Assembly: GCA_910592005.1 (NCBI GenBank)
Contig: CAJVPP010001967.1
Location: 1 to 16,953, forward strand
Length of the DNA stretch: 16,953 nucleotides
Origin: Funneliformis mosseae
Lineage: Eukaryota > Glomeromycota > Glomeromycetes > Glomerales > Glomeraceae
Direction: 5' to 3'
The notes under the pieces: model-generated
Databases searched by the model: none
What the model saw: the letters and a program-made list of their open reading frames with translations, nothing else
What the model was told of the DNA's origin: nothing
Shown here: piece by piece, positions 1 to 7,369 of the stretch
Position numbering within the stretch: position 1 is the stretch's first letter
How the letters are laid out: every line of letters starts with the position of its first letter
Program-made: the position numbers and the translations under genes

Positions 1-18
1 TTTAAAATTTTTTTTTAA

Positions 19-101
19 AACCGGTTACTAAATAAATGGACTAAAACCGAAGACTGAAAACCGGTTTTGAAGCACTAATTACATTACGTAATATGATGTC
101 A
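19..101. promoter_or_regulatory. Cluster of palindromic factor-like sites
   Basis: Two exact AACCGGTT octamers lie at 19-26 and 59-66, exactly 40 bp apart, with a half site AAAACCGA at 43-50 between them. A 10-bp palindrome ATTACGTAAT follows at 83-92, then TGATGTCA at 94-101. AACCGGTT is the consensus of the CP2/grainyhead family; TTACGTAA and TGA(C/T)GTCA resemble bZIP (Yap/CREB) sites. These family assignments are general knowledge; binding here is inference. The cluster sits about 340 bp upstream of the ORF at 440 and is richer in G and C than the surrounding sequence. It could instead be the end of an unrecognised repeat. Confidence 0.3.
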
Positions 102-439
102 AAGTGATTGACGAGTAAAGTTTTAAATGGCCCGTTGTAAACAAAATCAAGAGTACACGATTTCTTAAATTATCACAAGAAATTTGCGATAAAACAGATT
201 GATTTTGATAAAATTAATAACCTCCCAAAAAAGCACTCTACTTTTCATTTTTATGACAAAATTTTTTATATTTTGCATCTTGGCTCACTTTCTTTTAGCA
301 ATTAAAAACGATGTTTACCATACAGATAATACCCGCTACTTGTACAATTGCAAAATCTTTTTAAAATGTTTCGAGCGACATGATATTTTTTTTTTATTTA
401 ATGGAATGACAAGATCTTTCGAATTTTTCTGAATGCCTA

Positions 440-694
440 ATGTTTCGAAGGCTAACTAACACAAACTTATCAAATATAATCAAAAAATATTATAAAGATA
501 AGCTACTCCAACAAGTGATGGCCTATTCATCCTTGGAAAAATTGTTACATCCTTGTGAACGACCATTAAACGATTTCCAGCTCTATCGCAAAGAAAACTT
601 ACGGAATTACATCATTTTGGTGAAGAAAAGAATACCTAACGGACTTGCAAATGAAGATTCTTTTAGCTTCTTTCATAAAGAAAGATGTATATGA
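440..694 (+). pseudogene. Possible truncated HMG-box protein fragment
   Basis: This 84-codon ORF has codon content unlike the low-complexity DNA around it. Residues about 38-53 (CERPLNDFQLYRKENL) resemble the opening of a fungal HMG box, especially the MATA-HMG type, where a basic-proline segment RPxNxF is followed by LYR(K/R) in helix 1. The rest of the box (helices 2 and 3) is missing: the frame stops at 692-694, and a Tc1-like terminal repeat begins 12 bp later. This fits a DNA-binding gene cut off by the transposon or by decay. MATA-HMG genes are numerous in arbuscular mycorrhizal fungi (established knowledge). ATG 440 is the first methionine of the frame; an upstream exon is possible, since another hydrophobic frame at 199-432 ends just before it. 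The call rests on one short motif, so an unrelated fragment is a real alternative. Confidence 0.35.
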
Positions 695-706
695 GCCAAT
701 TATCTA

Positions 707-731
707 CACTGGCCTACAAAAAGTATTCGGA
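707..731 (+). repeat. Tc1-type terminal inverted repeat (left)
   Basis: CACTGGCCTACAAAAAGTAT continues with TCGGA to 731 and directly follows TA at 705-706. This is the canonical start of a Tc1-family terminal repeat and defines the boundary of element 1. It lies about 160 bp beyond the transposase stop codon, a normal spacing for Tc1 elements of 1.3 to 1.6 kb. Confidence 0.7.
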
Positions 732-889
732 TTTTTTTTTATTTATAAAATTTACATTAAAATTCATAATTTTTATGATCATATATAAATTTTTTTCGTA
801 CTTATTAATTGACAAAATAAATTTTATTTTATTAAAATATAAAATATAAAGCTATTATACGAAAAATATTATGGCTAAAAAATTAATAC

Positions 890-1815
890 TTAGTATGACC
901 ACCTTTGGCCTTTGATTACAGCTTTAACCCGATTAGGCATACTCAAAATTAGGCGATGACATGTTTCAATAGTAATTTTTCGCCATTCCTCTTGTACTGC
1001 CCTGATAATCCAAATGGTTCCACAGATTTTCGATGGGGTTTAGATCAGGGTTCTGTGCCACCCAGTCTAAAATCGGAATACCATGTGTTCTCATCCACCA
1101 AAACGCTGTAATTTGAAGTATGACAGGGCGCCCCATCTTGTTGAAAATGGAGTTTGGGTAATTGTCAACCCATGGGATAAAATTATTGGCCAGACATTTA
1201 TATATTCGTGTTTCCTTCCACCACAACCAAAGGACCAACCCCATGCCAACCAAAACATCCCCAAAACATCACTGATCCTCCCCCAAACTTAACTGTTGGC
1301 TGAATACAATCTTTATTGTATGCTTCTCCAGGACTTTTCCATACTCTTACTCGACCGTCTGATTGAAAAAGAGCAAATCTTGACTCATCTGACCATACCA
1401 CTTTTCCATTCCTCTATCCAATTTTTTTTCTTTGCACCAATTTAAGCGTTTAGTTCAATGTTTTGGAGTTAAATGAGGTTTTTTTCGTGCAGTATAACTT
1501 CTGAGACCTTCATCATGAAGGTAACTTCTGACTGTATTATAGTGTACAGTTGCGTCAAGATTGGTATTTAGTTTGTCTGTCACATTACCTAGAGAAGAAA
1601 ACCGGTCAGTTCGGACAATACGTTTTAAAGCTCAGGTATCATGTTCACTGAGTATTTTTGGTCGTCCAGAACATTGCCTGGGTTCTGAAGAACCAGTTTC
1701 TTTATATTTTTTTATGATATCACTTACAGTACTAGTCGGAATATTAAGCTGAGTAGAAATAACTCTTTGCCTAATACCGCTAAGATATGCGTCGATAAAT
1801 TTCTTGAAATATATA
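890..1815 (-). pseudogene. Tc1-like DD34E transposase, broken
   Basis: Reading the minus strand in order gives a helix-turn-helix region (FIDAYLSGIRQRVISTQLNI, then PTSTVSDIIKKYKETG), a linker with GRPKILSEHDT, the second helix-turn-helix (LDATVHYNTVRSYLHDEGL), and the DDE catalytic core. The first Asp is in VVWSDESRF (codon 1387-1389), the second in QQDGAPCHT (codon 1135-1137), the Glu in DLNPIENLW (codon 1029-1031). The second Asp and the Glu are 35 residues apart, the DD34E spacing of Tc1. The tail MPNRVKAVIK ends at TAA 890-892. Breaks seen: a frameshift between EEW and VVWSDE near 1400, two compensating shifts flanking QQDGAPCHT, one TGA near 1643, and a deletion of about 15 residues at about 1007 between HLD and IRAVQEEW. 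The first 20 or so residues are lost or unrecognisable. Better preserved than the other transposases here, so probably the youngest. Confidence 0.93.
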
Positions 1816-1854
1816 TAGTAACTCTATAAAAAATGTATTCCAAGTGATTTTCAT

Positions 1855-2596
1855 TATATATCTATGATTATGTTTATAAATTTGTCATTATTTATTGTAT
1901 TTATAGGAATAGAAATTTTTTGCATTTATAATATTTATAAATCTATCATTGTTTAGTATTACATTTTACTTATAACTAATAGAATTAAATCAGAATGCAG
2001 ATTTAATATCTTTAAAATAATTATTTTTATTATTAATTTATAGATAAATAATAAATAGAAATAAAATAAATATAATAAATATATTAATTTCTCTAAATTT
2101 TTTAAGATAAAGTAAAAGATTCAAGAATCTAGTATTTTTTTGTAAAGTAATAAGAAATTATAAGTAATAAAATAAATTAAAACAATTAAAAAATTAAATA
2201 TTAATATACTGTATATGTATAAATCATTATTTATCATATTAATATATAAAAAATATTGTACTTCTTCAAGAAATTTTTTTTTAAAATAATAAGTAATTTA
2301 AATAATATATATTTTAATCTACTAAGAATTTTTAATAATTTAGACATTTATACATATAATATCATCTTTACAATTTAATAGTTTTAAATAAATCATTAAA
2401 TTATATTTTATTTAAAATTTCTATACTTCTGAATAGATTTTATAATATCTTTAAACTAGTTTTATCTAATACTATTATATTATAGACTATAAGATATTAT
2501 ATATCTGCTTTATTTATATAATACTTTTAAATAGTGATTGTAGTTCTTCTTCAACTCTAACTATAATAAAAATACAATTTTTAAAATAATTTAATA
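1855..2596. other. AT-rich intergenic DNA, nothing recognised
   Basis: The stretch is low-complexity A/T with no frame on either strand that resembles a protein. A possible decayed right end of Tc1-like element 1 is at about 2128-2150. No other structure stands out. Confidence 0.6.
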
Positions 2597-2754
2597 TATA
2601 AACACTTTGTAATAAAAAGGGAAAAAACTATTAAATAATTTTTTTAAATTAATATTAAATATAGATTATTTATTAAAAAAATAATATTTAGTTTATAAAG
2701 TAAAAAAAAAATTTTTTTTAGTATTTTTCTCTCTTTTACTATAAAATAATTATA
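2597..2754 (+). mobile_element. TA-flanked MITE, copy A (old)
   Basis: This 158-bp element is bounded by TA at 2597-2598 and 2753-2754. Its ends are inverted copies: the left reads ACTTTGTAATAAAAAGGGAA, and the right, reverse-complemented, reads TTATTTTATAGTAAAAGAGA, both degraded from the family end TGGGCTCTTTACAATAGAAA. The core (ATTAATATTAAATATAGATT, then AATAATATTTAGTTTATAAA) matches copies B, C and D in order. The orientation is the same as B and D. The terminal GGGCTC has become A/T-only, so this is one of the older copies. It carries no coding capacity and must have been mobilised in trans by a TA-targeting (Tc1/mariner-type) transposase. Confidence 0.75.
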
Positions 2755-3112
2755 TTTTTAAATATTTTCTAAAGAACTTTTAATTATTTATCCTTATATT
2801 AGATATATAAAAATTATATTTATATAGTAATTTAATTCTAAAAATTTATATAAAAAAATTATTAATAATATATAAATAATAATAACTTTTTATATAATCT
2901 TTTAGCATTACAAATTAAAATAGAAATATATAATTGGTAATAGAAATAAGTATTGCTAAAAATTATGTAAGATTATTTTAAAGATACTCTTTTTCATAAT
3001 ATTTATAAATTCATAAAACATTTTTTCAATTTTTACTAATTTTGTTATAGCAATACTTTACTTTAGAAAAATTTGCAAAATAAAAATAAATATAATTTTA
3101 CAGAAATTTTAA
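2755..3112. other. AT-rich spacer between MITE copies
   Basis: No gene-like frame. AAGTATTGCT at 2948-2957 and AGCAATACTT at 3049-3058 form a 10-bp inverted pair about 90 bp apart. It is too short to call an element. Confidence 0.5.
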
Positions 3113-3273
3113 AGTTAAAACTTTATAATAGAAAAGAAAGAAACTATCAAAAAACTTTTTTTAAGTTAATATTAAATCTAGATTTATTTTATTAAAAAAA
3201 ATAATATTTAGTTTATAAAGTAAAAAAAAATTTTTTTAGTAATTTTCTTCTTTTTTACTACAAAATGCTTATA
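3113..3273 (+). mobile_element. TA-flanked MITE, copy B (old)
   Basis: This 161-bp copy has the same architecture and orientation as A. The left end holds CTTTATAATAGAAAAGAAAG and the right end, reverse-complemented, TAAGCATTTTGTAGTAAAAA. The core contains GTTAATATTAAATCTAGATT and AATAATATTTAGTTTATAAA. TA is present at 3272-3273, but the left duplication has mutated to AG (3113-3114). The terminal GGGCTC has drifted toward A/T, so this copy is also old. Confidence 0.8.
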
Positions 3274-3711
3274 TTATAATCAAGTATAAATCTTATAACT
3301 AAGACTTTATTACTAGAGTATCAAGATAAAATTAAGTAAATATTAAGTAAATCATATAAATAAAGTTAAAATATATTAAAAAAAAATCATTATCTAATTT
3401 AACTGAGGTTATATAAAAGTAGTATTAATATTAACTGAGAGTATTAAATAAATAGTAAATAGATAAAACAGTTAAACTTAATATAACAAATTTAGTATTT
3501 GAACTGATCAGAATTTTGTTATAAAAAAATTTATTAATATTATAACGAATTATTTAATATAGTAGATGATTACTGATTTCATTAAATTTATTATAATATA
3601 AATTTTTTCAGAAATATTTTTACATTATTTTATAAATTTTAGTTATTTTATTTTAATATATAATCTGTTAATTATTATATAACAGTTTTATTAATTTATC
3701 ATTTTTTTAAA

Positions 3712-3955
3712 ATAAATTAAAAAATAAAATAAAAAAATAAAAACAAAATGAAAATAAAATAAAATAAAATAAAAAATAAAATAAAAAAACTAAATAAAAT
3801 AAAATATAAAATTAAAAAATTAAACAAAACTATAAAACAAAATTAACTAAAAAATTAAAATTAAGAAAATCAAATGAAACAAAAAATAAAATTAAATAAA
3901 CAAAACAAAATGAAAAAATTAAATTTTTAAAAAAATTAAAATGAAAAAATTTTTT
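3712..3955 (+). repeat. A-rich AAAAT-type low-complexity tract
   Basis: About 240 bp are almost pure A with periodic single T and occasional C or G (AAAATAAAATAAAATAAAAA and variants such as AAACAAAATG). T runs are nearly absent until 3927. The marked A-over-T strand asymmetry sets it apart from the mixed A/T flanks and suggests expansion of an AAAAT microsatellite. Confidence 0.8.
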
Positions 3956-4652
3956 ATGATTATTATCTCATAAGTATTTTACAATTTTATCTTGTATTTT
4001 ATATATTATAAGTTTACTTTGTAATATGTAAAATATGATTTTTTTTTTAAGTATATCTTAATTCTAAAAAAGTAAATATTTTTAATATAAATCTAAAAAT
4101 CATTTAAATATTTTTAATTATTATTTAATTTATCTCAAAATTGAGTCCTAAAGAGATCATATAATCTTTCTGTTATATAAGTCTACCTCTTACTTTTTCT
4201 TATTTTATTTCAATAATTGCAGAAGTTTTAAAAATATTAATTATTCTGTTAAGTTATATTTATTATTATATTATTATTTATTTATTTACTTATATTGTAA
4301 TCATGTATTAAATTCTTCTATTTTTACTTGTATTAATAAGTAAAATAAATAATATTATATTTGTAATTTATTAGTCAGGTTATATTTTATCAGAATCCTA
4401 TTTTATTACTTCTATATCTAATATAATACTCGTAATTTCTCCTCCTTCTTTCTTTTACTAATAAATCTATTTTGTTATCCTCCTAATTATTCTTATAAGC
4501 ATTTTTACATTTAATTCAAAGGTGTAAAATTAAATGATTTAAAAGTGAAAATTTAATAATTTAAATTTAAAAATAAAAAATTATATAATAGTAAATTACT
4601 TCTTTATAAATAAATTTATCTATTTAATTTGATATATTGTGAAATTCTATAT

Positions 4653-4915
4653 TCATTATTAAAATAATACAATAAAAACTTTTCATAATCAAATTTTAAT
4701 TTGTATTAAAAAAAAGTTAAAATAATAATTTAAGCATTATATTATAATTGTGTATTATATTATTTATAAAATCAAATATAATAAGTAAAACTCATAATTA
4801 AAATAATACAATAAATACTCTTTGTGATCAAAATTCTAATTTATATTAAAAATAAAAAGTCAAAAAATAATCTAAATATCATATTATTATTGTATATCAT
4901 AATTTTTATAAAAAT
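4653..4915 (+). repeat. Diverged tandem duplication, 139-bp period
   Basis: Two copies at 4653-4771 and 4792-4915 align over about 120 bp. Shared blocks in the same order are ATTAAAATAATACAATAAA, TCATAATC/TGTGATCA followed by AAATT(T)TAATTT(G/A)TATTAAA, then a TATATTAT...TTGTGTAT/TTGTATAT block and TTTATAAAA. The copies differ at many positions, so the duplication is old. No function is apparent. Confidence 0.7.
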
Positions 4916-5044
4916 TAAATTAATCTAAAAATAACTTATATGAATTTAATAAATATAAATACAATTTTAATAAAATTTTAATACAATTACAAAAGTATTA
5001 TTTAATCATTATCATACTATCATCATTTCATACTATTTTTATTA

Positions 5045-5205
5045 TATGAGCTCTTTACAATAAAAAGAGAGAAAACTACTGAAAAAACTTTTTTTTTGTT
5101 TTATAAGCTAAATATTATTTTTTAATAAAATAAGTCCAGATTTAACATTATCTCAAAATAATTTTTTTTGGTAGTTTCCTCCTTTTCTATTATAAAAAGC
5201 CCATA
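5045..5205 (-). mobile_element. TA-flanked MITE, copy C (younger, inverted)
   Basis: This 161-bp copy is bounded by TA at 5045-5046 and 5204-5205. The left end is TGAGCTCTTTACAATAAAAA and the right end, reverse-complemented, is TGGGCTTTTTATAATAGAAA followed by AGGAGGAAACTACC. The internal block is in the opposite orientation to copies A, B and D: the minus strand carries TAATGTTAAATCTGGACTTA and AATAATATTTAGCTTATAAA. More G and C are retained than in A or B, so it inserted more recently. Confidence 0.88.
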
Positions 5206-5621
5206 TTATTACATAAAAATATAAAAAAATACTAAGATTATTAATGTAAATAAACTATATATAATATGTAAATAAAACTAAATTATACATAAAAAAATAT
5301 GTAAAAAAAAAATAAAAAATAAAAAAATTAATTTATAATTAATAAAATTATTAAGGTTAGTTTATCATATAGAAATAAACTACTATTTCAAAGTTTTTAC
5401 TTAAGCTTTTTAATTAACTTTAACTCTTCATTATTCACTTTTTCCTAGAGTTCTGGATGAGTCGAGTTAACTCACAGGTGAGATAAGCTGAGTCAAGTTC
5501 AAATCAAATTGAATTTATGTTTTTTTAACTTGATGATTTGTGAGTCAAGCCAAATTTAAGTCAAGTTAAATATTTAACTTGACTCGATTTAAACTTGACT
5601 TGATTCGAGTTGACTTAAGTT

Positions 5622-6262
5622 GACTTGAATGATAAAAAAATCATTCAAGAAGAATGATAAGAAATCATTCGACTTGAATGATAAAAAAATCATTCAAGAA
5701 GAACGATTAGAAATCGTTCGACTTGAACAATAAAAAAATCATTTAAGAAGAACAATAAGAAATCATTCGACTTGAATGATAAAAAATTCATTCAAGAAGA
5801 ATGATTAGAAATCGTTTGGCTTGAACGATAAAAATTTTGTTCAAGAAGAACGATAAAAAATCATTCAAGAAAAATGATGATAAATCGTTTGACTTGAATA
5901 ATAAAAAAAATCATTCAAGAAGAATGATAACGAATCATTCAACTTAAATGATAAAAAATCGTTAAGAAGAATGATAAGAAATTATTCAAGAAGAATGATG
6001 ACCTAAATTGTTCGACTTTAATGATAAAAAAATTATTCAAGAAAAATAATAACCTGAATCGTTCAACTTGAACAATAAAAAAATTGTTCAAAAAGAACAA
6101 TGCTCTGAATCGTTTAACTTGAATGATAAAAAAATTATTCAAGAAGAATAATGACCCAAATCATTCAACTTGAATGATAAAAAAATCATTCAAGAACGAT
6201 AACCTGAATCGTTCAACCTGAACAATAAAAAAATCGTTCAAGAAGAATGATGACTCAAATTG
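5622..6262 (+). repeat. Tandem array of ~50-bp hairpin units
   Basis: About twelve units follow a pattern of CGACTTGAATGAT, a short A run, ATCATTCAAG, then AAGAATGATAAGAAATCATT. Each unit holds two small palindromes: CTTGAATGAT paired with ATCATTCAAG (for example 5624-5633 with 5640-5649), and GAATGAT with ATCATTC (5652-5658 with 5664-5670). Several units have changed both arms together: GAACGAT/ATCGTTC at 5701-5707 and 5713-5719, TTGAACAAT/ATTGTTCAA at 6068-6076 and 6083-6091. Some units are imperfect (5819-5842; 6209-6232). Unit starts (CTTGAA-like) fall near 5624, 5673, 5722, 5771, 5820, 5891, 5942, 6015, 6066, 6118, 6168 and 6209. The open frame on the minus strand at 5939-6142 is a by-product of the repeat. 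Confidence 0.88.
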
Positions 6263-6279
6263 TTCGCTTTTTTTCCCTT

Positions 6280-6326
6280 CCCCCCCCCCCAATTTTTTTT
6301 GTTTTTTTTTATTATTTTTTTTTTTA
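6280..6326 (+). repeat. C11 homopolymer followed by T-rich tract
   Basis: Eleven consecutive C at 6280-6290 follow CCCTT, and are in turn followed by about 35 bases of nearly pure T. A run of C this long is exceptional in so AT-rich a window. It sits inside the foldback element between the hairpin array and the right arm. It may be real or a sequencing or assembly artefact at a difficult template. Confidence 0.85.
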
Positions 6327-6515
6327 AATTGAATTGAATTAAAATCGAGTTAAGTCAAATTGAGTCGAGTTTAAAATTTATATAACTCGAATCAAATCAA
6401 ATTGAAAGATTTTATAAAATAAATTTAACTCGACTCGATTCAAAAAAGAGAGTCAAATAGAATTGATCTTTAAACTTGACTTGACTCAACTCATTCAGAA
6501 CTTTACTTTTTCCTA

Positions 6516-7369
6516 TTATTTAAAATATAAAATTACTTTATCAAAAGATTTTATAACTTTACAAGGATAATAATTAGTAAAAAAACCTCTTCTTTTTTTA
6601 TCTTATTTTTTAGATATAACAGGATCCTGAACAATCTATGTATAGGTCAACTGAAAATTTCAAAATTTACTATGATCAATAAGCAAATTATTTTTAATTT
6701 TGCTAAGCAAACTCTTATTATGACTTAAGAAAATTTAACTCTGTTAAGCAAACTGTTTTGTGACTTATATAGTGCATACAACCTAGTCTTAACCATTAAA
6801 TTTTAACAAAATTTAAATTACTACTCCTTACTCAAAAAAAATGATAAACATAAAATATAATTATAGAAAGTAGAGCAGCTCAAGCTTAATAAAACTATGA
6901 TTTTAGATTTTCTATAAAATGATTTTCAATAGAGCAGTAACAATTCAAAGTTGAGACATTTTATTAATAAATCAAATATTTTGATCACCTTACATATGAT
7001 ATACATAATTAATATATCATTATTAATTGGCTAATTTGTGCTCAAACATATTAAATTAGATTAGATTGATCATATTTTAGTATAATTAAATTGAGAATAA
7101 AATAACATTGTCTTTTATTCTGTCTTTTATAAACGAATTATTTTATTTTTAAATTTAAAATATAAGTATTTAACATTTAAATAATGCATTTCTCTTCTTT
7201 ATTTATTTGAAAAAAGGTAAAAATAGATATTTAAACAAGATAAGTATTCTAATTTTTAAGCGGTTTACTCTAATTGCTACTGTTGCATTCACATCATTTA
7301 CACATCACTAATATTTTTTCTTTTGTCCATAGCTAGTGTGAGTAAATATGCATCAAATGAAACTTTATT
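6516..7369. other. Gene-free stretch with a 41-bp duplicate
   Basis: No protein is recognised on either strand. At 6694-6767 a 41-bp unit occurs twice, each with TTAA(T/C)T, TAAGCAAACT and TGTGACTTA-like blocks in order (second copy shifted by 41). The stretch also contains the presumed 3' flank of the DDE transposase pseudogene; no terminal inverted repeat for that element was found here. Confidence 0.5.

Larger units (their letters stand above)
705..1854 (-). mobile_element. Tc1-like element, 5'-truncated (element 1)
   Basis: A TA dinucleotide at 705-706 precedes CACTGGCCTACAAAAAGTAT at 707-726, a typical Tc1-family terminal inverted repeat (compare the CAGTGG...CAAAAGTATTC type in animals and fungi). 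The transposase pseudogene is read on the minus strand from about 1815 down to 890, so 707 is the transposase-3' end of the element. No convincing inverted copy of the repeat is found on the other side. A heavily decayed candidate lies near 2128-2150 (AGTATTTTTTTGTAAAGTAA), which would give a length of about 1.44 kb. The element is dead: terminus doubtful, transposase frameshifted and internally deleted. Confidence 0.8.
3274..5044. other. AT-rich, gene-free stretch
   Basis: No protein family is recognised in six frames. The stretch holds an A-rich AAAAT-type simple repeat (3712-3955), a 139-bp-spaced diverged duplication (4653-4915) and a T/C-richer block at about 4380-4500. The minus strand of that block has a short coding-like run (KERRRRNYEYYIRYRSNKI, about 4395-4455), which is too short and broken to call. 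Confidence 0.5.
5448..6504. mobile_element. Foldback-like element, 11-bp target duplication
   Basis: The 1,057-bp element starts GAGTTCTGGATGAGTCGAGT and ends in the inverted sequence (reverse complement of the right end: AAAGTTCTGAATGAGTTGAG), giving terminal inverted repeats of about 25 bp. A perfect 11-bp direct repeat ACTTTTTCCTA flanks it at 5437-5447 and 6505-6515. The arms (5448-5620 and 6330-6504) are packed with GACTTGA/TCGAGT variants on both strands, and the middle is a tandem array of short palindromes. No ORF is credible. An 11-bp duplication falls in the 8-11 bp range of Mutator-like elements, and the tandem-repeat interior recalls Drosophila foldback elements. Family is therefore inferred: non-autonomous, MULE-like or foldback. 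Confidence 0.85.

Noticed and set aside
199..432. Plus-strand 77-codon hydrophobic open frame
   Set aside because: Rich in Phe, Ile and Leu from T-rich DNA, with no motif recognised. It could be an upstream exon of the HMG-like fragment but there is no splice evidence I trust.
1083..1292. Plus-strand 69-codon open frame
   Set aside because: It lies antisense to the Tc1 transposase, whose minus-strand reading contains the catalytic motifs.
1561..1752. Plus-strand 63-codon open frame
   Set aside because: Antisense to the helix-turn-helix part of the Tc1 transposase.
2948..3058. 10-bp inverted pair AAGTATTGCT / AGCAATACTT
   Set aside because: Too short and isolated, with no target duplication; likely chance in AT-rich DNA.
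4380..4500. Minus-strand run KERRRRNYEYYIRYRSNKI
   Set aside because: It looks protein-like but is under 30 codons, is flanked by noise and matches no family I can name.
5939..6142. Minus-strand frame with repeated NNFFI-type units
   Set aside because: It is the translation of the 50-bp hairpin array; the protein repeat follows from the DNA repeat, and the starts and stops are chance.
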